This document shows positions 17,158 to 26,687 of a DNA stretch of 64,000 nt, in pieces. Position numbers and translations under genes: made by a program. Source of the stretch: Pseudomonas wadenswilerensis (GTDB lineage: Bacteria > Pseudomonadota > Gammaproteobacteria > Pseudomonadales > Pseudomonadaceae). The stretch covers positions 248,001 through 312,000 of the forward strand of contig NZ_UIDD01000007.1 in NCBI RefSeq assembly GCF_900497695.1, written 5' to 3'. Each line of letters opens with the position of its first letter. The stretch's first letter is position 1. The notes under the pieces are model-generated. The model saw nothing but the letters and a program-made list of their open reading frames with translations. It was not told where the DNA came from and searched no databases.

Positions 17158-18759
17158 ATGAGCGATAACAACAACAAGATTACTCAAGCGATGCACGACA
17201 GCGGTTTGCCGCGTCGGGATTTTCTCAAGTACAGCGCGACGGCGGCGGCCATTGCCGGTGCGTTCTCGCTCGGCCTGCCGCTGCACGGTTGGGCCGAGGA
17301 GGCCACGCCCAAGGCCGGCGGCGTGCTGCGCATGGGCCTGGCCGGGGGCAGTACCACCGACTCCCGCGACCCGGGCTCGTGGAGCGACACCTTTACCTTT
17401 GTCGGCTTCTCGGCGGTGTACAACACCCTGAGCGAAATCAGCGTCGACGGCACGGCGATCCCCGAGCTTGCCGAGCGCTGGGAGTCCAGCCCCGATGCCC
17501 GCATCTGGACCTTCACCCTGCGCCAGGGCGTGACCTTCCACAACGGCAAGACCCTCGATGCCGGCGACGTGGTTGCCTCGATCCAGCATCACCTGGGCGA
17601 CAAATCCACCTCGGCGGCCAAGACCGTGCTTGGCGATGTCGCCAAGGTCCAGGCCCAGGGCAACGATGCGGTGGTGTTCGTACTGCACTCGGGTAACGCC
17701 GACTTCGCCTATGTGGTCGCCGATTATCACCTGGTGATCATGCCGGCCAAGGACGGCGGTGCCGACTGGCAGGCCGGGGTTGGCACCGGCGGCTATCGCC
17801 TCAAGGGCTTCGAGCCCGGCGTGCGCATGGACCTCGAACGCAGCCCGGATTACTGGAAAGCCGGCCGCGCGCATTTCGCCAGTGCCGAGTTGCTGGCCAT
17901 CGCCGACGGCGCGGCGCGGGTCAATGCCCTGGTCACCGGCCAGGTCGATGTGATCAACAAGGTCGACCTGAAAACCGTCGCGCTGCTCAAGCGTAATCCC
18001 AACCTGGTCATCGAAGAGACCAAGGGCGCCCAGCACTACACCTTCCCGATGCTCACCGACAGCCAGCAGTTCCAGGACAACAACATCCGCCTGGCGCTCA
18101 AGCACGCGATCAACCGCGAAACCCTGCTGGCCTCGGTGCTCTACGGCTATGGCCAGATCGGCAACGATCACCCGATCCAGCCCGGCAGCCGCTTCATCAA
18201 CAGCGCCCTGGAGCAGCGTGGCTATGACCCGGACAAGGCGCGCTTTTACCTGCGCCAGGCCGGGGTCGATTCGCTCAAGGTGCGCCTGCAGGCTTCGGAC
18301 GCCGCCTACACCGGTGCGGTGGACGCCTCGGTGCTGTTCAAGGAACAGGCGCGCCAGGCCGGCATCGACATCGACGTGGTGCGCGAACCGGCCGATGGTT
18401 TTTTCTCCAATGTGTGGATGAAACAGCCATTCACCACCTCGTTCTGGTACAGCAGCCTGACCGCCGACCGCATGTTCAGTATCGGCTACGCCAAGGGCGC
18501 GGCCTGGAACGAGACCCACTGGGACAACGCCCGCTTCAACCAGCTGCTCAATGCCGCCCGCGGCGAGATGAACGCGCCGCTGCGCCAGGAGATGTACAAC
18601 GAAATGCAGGCCCTGTGCCGGGACGAGGGCGGGGCGATCGTGCCGCTGTTCGCCAGCTCCGTGGCCGCGCGCTCCAAGCGTGTGGCCCACGGCGGGCTGA
18701 CCGCGCCCTACGGCGAACTCGACGGCTTGCGGCTGATCGAGCGCTGGTGGCAGGCGTAA
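17158..18759 (+). CDS. ABC transporter substrate-binding protein, family 5 (peptide/nickel type), Tat-exported
   Basis: A 533-residue periplasmic binding protein. The N-terminus has a twin-arginine signal, LPRRDFLKYSA at about 17-27, followed by a hydrophobic stretch ending near GWAEEA. The mature protein shows family 5 features: GSTTDSRDPGSW, ELAERWESSPDARIWTFTLR, VTFHNGKTLDAGDVV, ALKHAINRETLL. Such proteins bind oligopeptides, opines, nickel or glutathione for DppBCDF-type importers. The start at 17158 gives a normal-length signal; upstream in-frame starts lack a ribosome-binding site. First gene of a four-gene importer operon. Confidence 0.88.
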   Translation: MSDNNNKITQAMHDSGLPRRDFLKYSATAAAIAGAFSLGLPLHGWAEEATPKAGGVLRMGLAGGSTTDSRDPGSWSDTFTFVGFSAVYNTLSEISVDGTAIPELAERWESSPDARIWTFTLRQGVTFHNGKTLDAGDVVASIQHHLGDKSTSAAKTVLGDVAKVQAQGNDAVVFVLHSGNADFAYVVADYHLVIMPAKDGGADWQAGVGTGGYRLKGFEPGVRMDLERSPDYWKAGRAHFASAELLAIADGAARVNALVTGQVDVINKVDLKTVALLKRNPNLVIEETKGAQHYTFPMLTDSQQFQDNNIRLALKHAINRETLLASVLYGYGQIGNDHPIQPGSRFINSALEQRGYDPDKARFYLRQAGVDSLKVRLQASDAAYTGAVDASVLFKEQARQAGIDIDVVREPADGFFSNVWMKQPFTTSFWYSSLTADRMFSIGYAKGAAWNETHWDNARFNQLLNAARGEMNAPLRQEMYNEMQALCRDEGGAIVPLFASSVAARSKRVAHGGLTAPYGELDGLRLIERWWQA

Positions 18760-18813
18760 GCCGCACGAGCGGATTGCACCTTTCTTGGTTGAGCCTGTTC
18801 GAGGAGCTGTACG

Positions 18814-19773
18814 GTGAATAGTCTTTGCAAACTGCTGCTCCAGCGCCTGGCCCTGGGCCTGTTGTCGCTGTTCGCGGTGTCGGTGATCATCTTCCTGGCC
18901 GTTGGCATGCTCCCGGGCGACGTCGCCCAGGCCATGCTCGGCCAGGCGGCAACTCCCGAGACCGTCGCGGCGTTCCGCGCCCAACTGGGCCTGGACCTGC
19001 CGCCGCTGACCCGCTTCGGCCACTGGGCCTGGCAACTGCTGCACGGGGACCTGGGCCTGTCGCTGGCCAACCAGCGGCCGATCGCCGAGCTGATCGGCGC
19101 ACGCCTGGGCAACACCTTTACCCTGGCCTTGCTGGCGGCGCTGGTGTCGGTACCGGCGGCCTTGCTGCTGGGCATGCTCGCGGCGCTGTACCGCAACAGC
19201 TGGTTCGACCGCCTGCTCAACACCAGCGCCCTGAGCGCAGTGTCGTTCCCGGAGTTCTTCGTCGCCTACATCCTGATCCTGGTGTTTGCGGTCAAGCTCA
19301 ACTGGTTGCCGAGCATCTCCAACCTGGCCCCGGGCGCGTCCTTCGCCGAGGTGCTGGAGCGTTCGCTGCTGCCGGTACTGACCCTGAGCCTGGTGGTGAT
19401 CGCGCAGATGATGCGCATGACCCGTGCGGCGCTGATCAACCTGCTGGCCAGCCCGTATATCGAGATGGCCCGGCTCAAGGGCATCAGCCAGGCGCGGATC
19501 ATCTTCCACCACGCCTTGCCCAATGCCCTGGCACCGATCATCAACGTGGTGGCGCTGAACCTGGCCTACCTGGTGGTCGGCGTGGTGGTGGTCGAAGTGG
19601 TGTTCGTCTACCCGGGGCTCGGCCAGTTGCTGGTCGACTCGGTGGCCAAGCGCGACATCCCGGTGGTGCAGGCCTGCAGCCTGATCTTCGCGGCCACCTA
19701 CATCCTGCTCAATACCACGGCCGACGTGCTGTCGATTGCCAGCAACCCACGCCTGATGCATCCGAAGGGGTAA
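18814..19773 (+). CDS. ABC transporter permease, DppB-like
   Basis: A 319-residue membrane permease with six predicted helices and the DppB-type N-terminal helix followed by AVGMLPGDVAQAMLGQ. The cytoplasmic EAA loop that contacts the ATPase is ARLKGISQARIIFHHALPNA near residue 222. The start is a GTG at 18814 with GAGGAG 8 bases upstream. It is the first of two permease subunits of the importer whose binding protein lies 54 bases upstream. Confidence 0.88.
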   Translation: MNSLCKLLLQRLALGLLSLFAVSVIIFLAVGMLPGDVAQAMLGQAATPETVAAFRAQLGLDLPPLTRFGHWAWQLLHGDLGLSLANQRPIAELIGARLGNTFTLALLAALVSVPAALLLGMLAALYRNSWFDRLLNTSALSAVSFPEFFVAYILILVFAVKLNWLPSISNLAPGASFAEVLERSLLPVLTLSLVVIAQMMRMTRAALINLLASPYIEMARLKGISQARIIFHHALPNALAPIINVVALNLAYLVVGVVVVEVVFVYPGLGQLLVDSVAKRDIPVVQACSLIFAATYILLNTTADVLSIASNPRLMHPKG

Positions 19774-19776
19774 GCC

Positions 19777-20604
19777 ATGAGCCTGATCAAACCGTTGTTG
19801 CGGGCCCCCTTGAGCGCCCAGTTCGGCCTGCTGGTGATCGTCCTGTACATCCTGGTGGCGCTGTTTGCGCCGGTGCTGGCGCCGTTTGGCGAGACCGAAG
19901 TGGTCGGCGAGGGCTTTGCACCTTGGGGCGGGCAGTTCCTGCTGGGTACCGACAACCTTGGCCGCGACATGTTCAGCCGCCTGGTGTATGGCGCGCGCAA
20001 CACCCTGGGGATTGCCTTCCTGACCACGCTGCTGGCCTTTGCCGTCGGCGGTTTCTGCGGCCTGGTGGCGGCGATCAGGGGCGGCTGGATCGACCAGGGC
20101 TTGTCGCGGCTGGTGGATATCCTCATGGCCATCCCGCAGCTGATCTTCGCTTTGCTGATCCTCAGCGTGGTCGGCACCAACGCCACGTCGCTGGTGCTGG
20201 TGATCGCGCTGCTCGACGCCACCCGGGTGTTTCGCCTGTCGCGGGCGGTGGCGATGACCGTGGTGGTCCAGGACTTTGTCGAGGCCGCGCGCCTGCGCGG
20301 GGAGGGGCTGTGGTGGCTGGTCAGCCGCGAGGTGCTGCCCAATGCCGCAGCGCCGCTGATTGCCGAGTTCGGCCTGCGCTTTTGCTTTGTCTTTCTGTTC
20401 ATCAGTGCGCTGTCGTTCCTCGGCCTGGGCATCCAGCCGCCGACTGCCGACTGGGGCAGCATGGTCCGCGACAACGCCGTGCTGATCACCTTCGGCGATA
20501 TCAGCCCGCTGTTGCCGGCCCTGGCGGTGGCGCTGATCACCGTCAGCGTCAACTTTGTCGTGGACTGGGTGCTGCATAAGTCCAGCGGCCTGAAGGAGTG
20601 CTGA
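19777..20604 (+). CDS. ABC transporter permease, DppC-like
   Basis: A 275-residue permease with an N-terminal helix, the DppC-type segment LGTDNLGRDMFSRLVYGARN (about 65-85), and the EAA loop AARLRGEGLWWLVSREVLPN near residue 170. It starts 4 bases after the DppB-like gene and overlaps the in-frame region ahead of the ATPase gene. It forms the heterodimeric channel with the preceding protein. Confidence 0.88.
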   Translation: MSLIKPLLRAPLSAQFGLLVIVLYILVALFAPVLAPFGETEVVGEGFAPWGGQFLLGTDNLGRDMFSRLVYGARNTLGIAFLTTLLAFAVGGFCGLVAAIRGGWIDQGLSRLVDILMAIPQLIFALLILSVVGTNATSLVLVIALLDATRVFRLSRAVAMTVVVQDFVEAARLRGEGLWWLVSREVLPNAAAPLIAEFGLRFCFVFLFISALSFLGLGIQPPTADWGSMVRDNAVLITFGDISPLLPALAVALITVSVNFVVDWVLHKSSGLKEC

Positions 20605-20606
20605 GT

Positions 20607-22247
20607 ATGACCATGAGTGAAAAGCCGCTGCTGGAAATCCGCGACCTGCACATCGAAGGCCATTACCAGGACGCCTGGCATCCGCTGATCAAGGGCATCG
20701 ACCTGACCTTGCAGCGGGGTGAAGTACTGGGCCTGATTGGTGAGTCGGGGGCGGGCAAGTCGACCCTGGGCCTGGCCTCCATGGGCTATGTGCGCGACGG
20801 TTGCCGCATCACTGGCGGCTCGGTGCGTTTCGACGGCCAGGAGCTGGTCGGCGCCAAACCTGAAGCCTTGCGCACGCTGCGCGGCCTGCGCATCGCCTAT
20901 GTCGCACAAAGCGCCGCCGCGTCGTTCAACCCGGCGCACCGGCTGATTGACCAGCATGTCGAGACGGCGGTCAGGAACGGCGGTATCGACCGCGTCCGGG
21001 CCGAAGCCGAAGCGGTGGAGCTGTACCGCGTGCTGCGCCTGCCCAACCCCGAACAGATCGGCCAGCGTTACCCCCACCAGGTCTCCGGCGGCCAGTTGCA
21101 ACGGGTCATGACCGCCATGGCCATGGCCTGCCACCCGGACCTGATCATTTTCGACGAGCCGACCACCGCCCTCGACGTCACCACCCAGATCGAAGTGCTG
21201 GCGGCGATTCGCGATGCGGTGAAAACCTACGGCAGCGCCGCCCTGTACATCAGCCACGACCTGGCGGTGGTGGCGCAGATGGCCGACCGCATCATGGTGC
21301 TGCGCCACGGCAAGCTGGTCGAAGAGGCCGACACCCGCAGCATGCTTGACGCCCCGCAGCAGGACTACACCAAATCGTTGTGGGCGGTACGCAGTTTTCG
21401 CACTGAACCCAAGCCGTGCCCGCAACAGGCGACACCGCTGCTTGAGGTGCGCAAGGCCAGCGCCAGTTACGGCCACCAGCCGGTGCTGCAGGAGGTCTCG
21501 CTCAAGCTCCATCGCGGCCAGACCCTGGCAGTGATCGGCGAGTCGGGCAGTGGCAAGAGCTCTACCGCACGGTTGATCACCGGCCTGTTGCCGCCGACTG
21601 CAGGCCAGGTGCTGTATGACGGTGAAGCCCTGCCGGCCGATTATCGCCAGCGCAGCAAAGAGCAGTTGCGCCGGGTGCAGATGATCTACCAGATCCCCGA
21701 CACCGCGCTCAATCCGCGCCAGCGGATCGTCGACATCATCGGCCGGCCGCTGAGTTTCTACCTCGGCCTCAAGGGCCAGGCCCTGCGCCAGCGGGTCGCA
21801 GAATTGCTGGAAATGATCGAGCTGGACCCGGCGCTGTATATGGAGCGTCAACCCCGCGAGCTGTCCGGCGGGCAGAAGCAGCGCATCTGCATCGCCCGGG
21901 CGCTGGCTGCCGAGCCGCAGTTGATCATCTGCGACGAGGTCACCTCGGCCCTCGACCAACTGGTGGCCGAAGGTGTTTTGAAGCTGCTCAACCGTATCCA
22001 GCAGCAACTGGGCGTGGCTTACCTGTTCATCACCCACGACGTGGCCACGGTGCGCGCCATTGCCGACGAGGTGCTGGTGATGCAGCGCGGGCAGGTGGTC
22101 GATCACGGCAGCCGTGAGGCGATCTTCACCCCGCCGCACCGCGACTACACCGGCCTGCTGTTCTCCAGCGAGCCGGAAATGGACCCGGACTGGCTCGACC
22201 GCCTGCTGGCCAAGCGGGCGCTGACTTCCACTGTGCAAACCGTTTAA
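20607..22247 (+). CDS. ABC transporter ATP-binding protein with two nucleotide-binding domains (DppD-DppF fusion)
   Basis: A 546-residue tandem ATPase. Domain 1 (about 1-265): Walker A GESGAGKS, signature VSGGQLQR, Walker B LIIFDEP. Domain 2 (about 275-546): Walker A GESGSGKS, signature LSGGQKQR, Walker B LIICDEV. It supplies both ATP sites of the importer that are usually encoded by two genes. The start at 20607 was chosen since AGGAG lies 8 bases before it; an in-frame GTG at 20598 overlaps that ribosome-binding site. The Walker B of domain 2 ends in DEV instead of DEP, a minor variation. Confidence 0.88.
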   Translation: MTMSEKPLLEIRDLHIEGHYQDAWHPLIKGIDLTLQRGEVLGLIGESGAGKSTLGLASMGYVRDGCRITGGSVRFDGQELVGAKPEALRTLRGLRIAYVAQSAAASFNPAHRLIDQHVETAVRNGGIDRVRAEAEAVELYRVLRLPNPEQIGQRYPHQVSGGQLQRVMTAMAMACHPDLIIFDEPTTALDVTTQIEVLAAIRDAVKTYGSAALYISHDLAVVAQMADRIMVLRHGKLVEEADTRSMLDAPQQDYTKSLWAVRSFRTEPKPCPQQATPLLEVRKASASYGHQPVLQEVSLKLHRGQTLAVIGESGSGKSSTARLITGLLPPTAGQVLYDGEALPADYRQRSKEQLRRVQMIYQIPDTALNPRQRIVDIIGRPLSFYLGLKGQALRQRVAELLEMIELDPALYMERQPRELSGGQKQRICIARALAAEPQLIICDEVTSALDQLVAEGVLKLLNRIQQQLGVAYLFITHDVATVRAIADEVLVMQRGQVVDHGSREAIFTPPHRDYTGLLFSSEPEMDPDWLDRLLAKRALTSTVQTV

Positions 22248-22256
22248 GGACTCCCC

Positions 22257-22958
22257 ATGAATGTACTGATCGTTCACGCTCACCCCGAGCCGCAATCCTT
22301 CACCGCCGCCTTGCGTGACCAGGCTGTCGAAACCTTTACTGCCCAGGGCCATCAGGTGCAGGTCAGCGACCTGTATGCGATGAACTGGAATCCGGTGGCC
22401 AGCGCCGATGACTTCGTCAGCCGCGAGAACCCGGATTACCTGGTGTATGCCCTGGAGCAGCGCCTGGGGGTCAAGAGCCAGTCGATTGCCGCCGACATTC
22501 AGCAGGAGCTGGACAAGCTGCTGTGGGCCGACCTGGTGGTGCTGAATTTCCCGATCTTCTGGTTCTCGGCGCCGGCCATGCTCAAGGGCTGGATCGACCG
22601 GGTGCTGGTCTCGGGGGTGTGCTATGGCGGCAAGCGTTTCTATGACCAGGGCGGGTTGGTGGGCAAGCAGGCGCTGGTGACCGTCACCCTCGGCGGGCGT
22701 GAGCACATGTTCGGCGAAGGGGCGATTCACGGGCCGCTGGAGGACATGCTGCGGCCGATCTTGCGTGGCACCCTGGCCTACGTCGGCTTCGAGGTGCTGG
22801 AGCCGTTCGTGGCCTGGCATGTGCCGTACATCAGCGACGAGGCGCGCAAGGACTTTTTGCGTAGCTACCAGCAGCGCCTGGCGCATTTGTCCGATGAGCA
22901 GCCGCTGGTGTTTCCGCGCCTGGCGCAGTTTGACGAGGCGTTGTATCCGTTGGGTTGA
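22257..22958 (+). CDS. NAD(P)H-dependent quinone reductase, flavodoxin fold (NQO1/MdaB-like)
   Basis: A 233-residue flavoprotein. The first strand and FMN/FAD loop read VLIVHAHPEPQSFTAAL, LLWADLVVLNFPIFWFSAPAMLKGW forms the isoalloxazine-contacting region, and VTLGGREHMFG follows. These enzymes reduce quinones by two electrons, avoiding semiquinone radicals. The gene starts 10 bases after the ATPase, so it belongs to the importer operon. Together with a divergent Rrf2 regulator this hints that the imported compound is redox-active or that the operon responds to quinone/electrophile stress. Confidence 0.82.
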   Translation: MNVLIVHAHPEPQSFTAALRDQAVETFTAQGHQVQVSDLYAMNWNPVASADDFVSRENPDYLVYALEQRLGVKSQSIAADIQQELDKLLWADLVVLNFPIFWFSAPAMLKGWIDRVLVSGVCYGGKRFYDQGGLVGKQALVTVTLGGREHMFGEGAIHGPLEDMLRPILRGTLAYVGFEVLEPFVAWHVPYISDEARKDFLRSYQQRLAHLSDEQPLVFPRLAQFDEALYPLG

Positions 22959-22977
22959 GGGTGGATGCAGTGGCCTC

Positions 22978-23050
22978 ATCGCCGGCAAGGCCGGCTCCCA
23001 CAGGGGTAGTGCAGGTCACTCAAACTGTGGGAGCCGGCCTTGCCGGCGAT
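22978..23050. repeat. REP hairpin, perfect 26-base arms
   Basis: ATCGCCGGCAAGGCCGGC... (22978-23003) pairs exactly with 23025-23050. It closes the importer operon and separates it from the polyamine genes. Confidence 0.85.
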
Positions 23051-23170
23051 TGGCCGTAAGGTAAATGCTGCGCACCTACCCATTCGGGGTATGGTCGCCA
23101 TCACCGGCTCCCTCGATAGTAACCCCGTCGGCTCACACCGAGCAGATCCTGGTGACACGACGGAGTGGCT

Positions 23171-24274
23171 ATGCGAAAGACACTGAAGGTGATTTCCAGT
23201 CTGTTGCTCGCGCCCCTGGCAACGGCGGCGCTCGCCGCCGGCGGGGAGGCGGCCAACACACTCAGGCTGTACAACTGGACGGATTACATCGGCGAAACGA
23301 CCCTCGCCGACTTTGAAAAAGCCACCGGCATCAAGGTGATCTACGACACCTTCGACGGCTACGAAACGGTTCAGACCAAACTGCTGACCGGGCGCTCGGG
23401 CTACGACCTGGTGGTGCTCAACGCCTCCCTGGTCCCGCCGCTGATCAAGGCCCAGGTGTTCCAGCCGCTGGACAAAAAGCAGCTGCCGAGCTGGAACAAC
23501 CTCGACCCGCAAGTGCTCAGTGACCTGCAAGGCTACGACCCCGGCCTTGCCTATTCGGCGCCCTACACCTGGGGCAGCTCCGGGGTGACCTACAACGTCG
23601 ACAAGATCAAGGCGCGCATGCCCGATGCGCCCATCGGTTCGCTGGCCATGCTCTTCGACCCGAAGATCGTCTCGCGTTTTGCCGATTGCGGCGTGACCCT
23701 GATGGACGCGCCCAGCGAAGTGATCCCGCTGGCCCTCAAATACCTCGGGCGCGACCCCAACAGCGCCACAGCGGATGACCTCAAGGCCGCCCAGGAACTG
23801 CTGCTCGGCGTGCGGCCATACATCAAGAAATTCGACTCGGTCAATTACCTGACCAGCCTGCCCAATGGCGATACCTGCCTGGCCCTGACCTGGTCCGGCG
23901 ACTACGCCACCGCCCAGGCAAGGGCGCAGGAGGCGAAGAAGAACATCAAGCTGGCGTTCTTCATCCCCCAGGAAGGCTCGCTGATCTGGTTCGACAACCT
24001 CTACCTGCCCAGTGACGCGCCGCACGCGGCCAATGCCCATCGCTTCATCGAGTTTCTCCTGCAGCCGCAGAACATCGCCCAGGTCACCAACTACATCCAC
24101 TACGCCAACAGCAATGCCGCTGCCACGCCGCTGGTGCGGGCCGAGATTCGCGACGATCCGGCGATCTACCCGGACGACGTCACCCGCCAGCGCCTGTTCG
24201 CGCAGAAAACCCAGAGCGGCAAGGACATGCGCGCCATTACCCGGGTCTGGAGCACGGTCAAGACCGGTAGCTGA
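23171..24274 (+). CDS. Polyamine ABC transporter substrate-binding protein (PotF/SpuD-like)
   Basis: A 367-residue periplasmic protein: signal peptide to about residue 23 (LATAALAAG), then the PotF-type start NTLRLYNWTDYIGETTLADFEK, the ligand-site region TFDGYETVQTKLLTGRSGYDLVV, and WTWGSSG-like YTWGSSGVTYN. The NWTDYI and YDTFD elements match putrescine/spermidine-binding proteins. ATG 23171 is used; a GTG two codons upstream overlaps the ribosome-binding site CGGAG. It is followed after 31 bases by an aminotransferase, so uptake and first catabolic step appear to be co-transcribed. No permease genes are adjacent, so it may share a transporter encoded elsewhere. Confidence 0.85.
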   Translation: MRKTLKVISSLLLAPLATAALAAGGEAANTLRLYNWTDYIGETTLADFEKATGIKVIYDTFDGYETVQTKLLTGRSGYDLVVLNASLVPPLIKAQVFQPLDKKQLPSWNNLDPQVLSDLQGYDPGLAYSAPYTWGSSGVTYNVDKIKARMPDAPIGSLAMLFDPKIVSRFADCGVTLMDAPSEVIPLALKYLGRDPNSATADDLKAAQELLLGVRPYIKKFDSVNYLTSLPNGDTCLALTWSGDYATAQARAQEAKKNIKLAFFIPQEGSLIWFDNLYLPSDAPHAANAHRFIEFLLQPQNIAQVTNYIHYANSNAAATPLVRAEIRDDPAIYPDDVTRQRLFAQKTQSGKDMRAITRVWSTVKTGS

Positions 24275-24305
24275 TTTCTATTTTCCCCTAGCCAAGGACA
24301 CTGCC

Positions 24306-25724
24306 ATGGCCACGCCAAACAAAGCCTTCGTAGCACCCGCCGCCAATGATGCCCTGGTGGCGGCCGACAAAGCCCACTACCTGCACGGCTACCACGTGTT
24401 CGATGAGCATGCCGAGCAAGGCGCGCTGAATATCGTCGAAGGCGAGGGCGCCTACATCTACGACACCGATGGCAACCGCTTCCTCGATGCCGTCGGCGGC
24501 ATGTGGTGCACCAACATCGGCCTGGGCCGCGAAGAGATGGCCCTGGCCATCGCCGATCAGGTGCGCCAGCTGGCCTATTCCAACCCGTTTTCGGACATGG
24601 CCAACAACGTCGCTATCGAACTGTGCGCAAAACTCGCCAGCCTCGCTCCGGGCGATCTCGATCATGTGTTCCTCACCACCGGCGGCTCGACGGCGGTCGA
24701 TACCGCCTACCGGCTGATCCAGTACTACCAGAACTGCCGCGGCAAGCCGCAAAAAAAGCACGTGATCGCCCGCTACAACGCTTATCACGGCTCCACCTGC
24801 CTGACCATGTCGATCGGCAACAAGGCCGCCGACCGGGTGCCCGAATTCGACTACGCCCATGAGTTGATCCACCACGTCTCCAACCCGAACCCGTATCGGG
24901 CACCGGATGACATGGACGCGGCGGAGTTTCTGGATTTTCTGGTGGCCGAGTTCGAGGACAAGATCCTCTCCTTGGGCGCCGACAATGTCGCGGCGTTCTT
25001 TGCCGAGCCGATCATGGGCTCGGGCGGGGTGATCATTCCGCCCAAGGACTACTTCCTGCGCATGTGGCAGGTATGCCAGACCTACGACATCCTCTTCGTT
25101 GCCGACGAGGTGGTGACCTCCTTTGGGCGCCTGGGCAAGTTCTTTGCGTCCGAGGCGCTGTTCGGCGTGCAGCCGGACATCATCACCACTGCCAAGGGCC
25201 TGACCTCGGCCTACCTGCCGCTGGGCGCGTGCATCTTCTCCGCGCGCATCTGGAAGGTCATCGCCGAACCGGGCAAGGGCCGCTGCTTTACCCACGGTTT
25301 TACCTACAGCGGCCATCCGGTGTGCTGCACCGCGGCGCTGAAGAACATCGAGATCATCGAGCGGGAGAACCTGCTGGCCCATGTCGATGAGGTCGGCGGC
25401 TACCTGGAGCAGCGCCTGCAGACCCTGGCCGGGCTGCCGCTGGTGGGCGAGGTGCGCTGCATGAAGCTGATGGCCTGTGTCGAGTTCGTCGCCGACAAGC
25501 GCAGCAAGGCGCTGTTTGCCGATCAAGTGAACATCGGCGAGCGCATCCACCGCCGGGCCCAGGCCAAGGGTTTGCTGGTACGGCCGATCATGCACCTGAA
25601 CGTGATGTCGCCGCCGCTGATCATCACCCGTCAGCAGGTGGACGAAATCGTCGAGACCTTGCGCCAGTGCATTGTCGAAACGGCAGAAGAGCTGCGCCAG
25701 GAAGGGGTGCACGTGGGTGCATGA
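24306..25724 (+). CDS. Class III PLP aminotransferase (SpuC-like polyamine/omega-amino acid transaminase)
   Basis: A 472-residue class III aminotransferase. TTGGSTAVDTAYRL (about 120) binds the PLP phosphate, VADEVVTSFGRLGKFFA is the cofactor Asp region, and the Schiff-base Lys is in TTAKGLTSAYLPLGA near residue 299. Family members transfer terminal amino groups of putrescine, beta-alanine or other omega-amines to pyruvate. Adjacent PotF-like binding protein supports a diamine substrate such as putrescine, as for SpuC. One difference from most relatives is QPDIITTAKG preceded by an FGVQ segment, which is common in this subgroup. Substrate inferred from context. Confidence 0.82.
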   Translation: MATPNKAFVAPAANDALVAADKAHYLHGYHVFDEHAEQGALNIVEGEGAYIYDTDGNRFLDAVGGMWCTNIGLGREEMALAIADQVRQLAYSNPFSDMANNVAIELCAKLASLAPGDLDHVFLTTGGSTAVDTAYRLIQYYQNCRGKPQKKHVIARYNAYHGSTCLTMSIGNKAADRVPEFDYAHELIHHVSNPNPYRAPDDMDAAEFLDFLVAEFEDKILSLGADNVAAFFAEPIMGSGGVIIPPKDYFLRMWQVCQTYDILFVADEVVTSFGRLGKFFASEALFGVQPDIITTAKGLTSAYLPLGACIFSARIWKVIAEPGKGRCFTHGFTYSGHPVCCTAALKNIEIIERENLLAHVDEVGGYLEQRLQTLAGLPLVGEVRCMKLMACVEFVADKRSKALFADQVNIGERIHRRAQAKGLLVRPIMHLNVMSPPLIITRQQVDEIVETLRQCIVETAEELRQEGVHVGA

Positions 25725-25729
25725 GCAGC

Positions 25730-25803
25730 CATCGCAGGCAAAGCCAGCTCCCACAGGTGCGGTGTACACCAACCCACTGTGGGAGCCGGCCTTGCCGGCG
25801 ATG
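25730..25803. repeat. REP element pair, imperfect arms
   Basis: CAAAGCCAGCTCCCACAG and CTGTGGGAGCCGGCCTTG face each other across a 20-base spacer after the aminotransferase stop. The left arm has diverged (GCAGGCAAAG), unlike the perfect hairpins elsewhere. Confidence 0.8.
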
Positions 25804-25842
25804 GGCTGCATCGCAGCCCCCAGGCGGGTTAGACTGCCGGGC

Positions 25843-26664
25843 ATGAGCCGAGCCACCGCCGACACTCCGATCTGCCTGTCTTTCTCTGCCCTGCAGCAAT
25901 GGCATGCAGCGCTGCAGCACGCCTTTGCCCGCAGCGGCGAGGCCGACGCCCTGGCAAGCCTCGCCGCCGCCCTGAGCCAGCTGGTGGCGGTCGAGTCGAT
26001 GATGGTCAGCCTCGAACGCCAGGGCCAGCCGCCGCAACTGCTCTACCAGCAAGGCATCCCCGAGCGTCACCGCGACGCCATCCTCAACCGCTACTTCACC
26101 GCCGGCTACCTGCTCGACCCGTTCTGCCTGGCGGTGGAGAAGGGCCTGGCGCAAGGCTTTTACCACCTGCAGGACATCGCCCCGGACCACTTCTTCGACA
26201 GCGACTACTACAAGACCTACTACCTGGGCACTGGCTGCACCGAAGACAGCTACTACATCGTCGATATCGACCACCACAGCAAGATCTCCCTGAGCCTGTT
26301 CCAGGGCTGCGGTGGCAGCAGCCTGAGCGTCGAACAACTGCACCTGCTGCAGGCGGTGGAGCCCATGGTGCGTGAACTGATCAGCCGCTTCGCCCAGCAC
26401 GGCCTTGAGCAGAACAGCGCAGCCACTGGCCAGGGCAGCGTCCAGGCGGCCTTCGACAGCTTTGGCTGCAACGTGCTGACCGAACGCGAGCGTGAAGTGG
26501 CGCAGATGATCCTGCGCGGCCACTCGGTGAAATCCACCGCTGGCGAGATGGGCATCTCCCCGGAAACCGTGCGCATGCACCGCAAGAACCTCTACCTTAA
26601 ACTGGAGATAAACTCCCAGTCCGAGCTGTTTGCGCGCTTTATCGACTGGTTGCGCCAAGGCTGA
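25843..26664 (+). CDS. LuxR-family transcriptional regulator
   Basis: A 273-residue regulator. The C-terminal LuxR/FixJ helix-turn-helix (about 205-265) is clear: LTEREREVAQMILRGHSVKSTAGEMGISPETVRMHRKNLYLKL in sequence, with the conserved E-V-A and VR-H elements. The N-terminal 190 residues form an uncharacterised sensory domain without a receiver Asp, so it is not a response regulator. The reading frame extends upstream into the REP pair; MSRATADTP at 25843 is taken as the start. It is followed 23 bases later by a dioxygenase gene. This arrangement is repeated in Pseudomonas near polyamine transaminases, where the regulator may sense an amine, but that is inference. Confidence 0.8.
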   Translation: MSRATADTPICLSFSALQQWHAALQHAFARSGEADALASLAAALSQLVAVESMMVSLERQGQPPQLLYQQGIPERHRDAILNRYFTAGYLLDPFCLAVEKGLAQGFYHLQDIAPDHFFDSDYYKTYYLGTGCTEDSYYIVDIDHHSKISLSLFQGCGGSSLSVEQLHLLQAVEPMVRELISRFAQHGLEQNSAATGQGSVQAAFDSFGCNVLTEREREVAQMILRGHSVKSTAGEMGISPETVRMHRKNLYLKLEINSQSELFARFIDWLRQG

Positions 26665-26687
26665 CCCTCGGCCTTGTGGAGGCCCTG

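Noticed and set aside
17086..20577. Very long antisense frame (over 1100 codons) opposite the peptide importer genes
   Set aside because: High-GC codon bias leaves the opposite frame free of stops; His/Gln/Gly-rich composition and no domain. The plus-strand ABC genes explain the region.
19698..22988. Second very long antisense frame opposite the permease, ATPase and quinone reductase genes
   Set aside because: Same high-GC artefact; the plus-strand genes have clear motifs and ribosome-binding sites.
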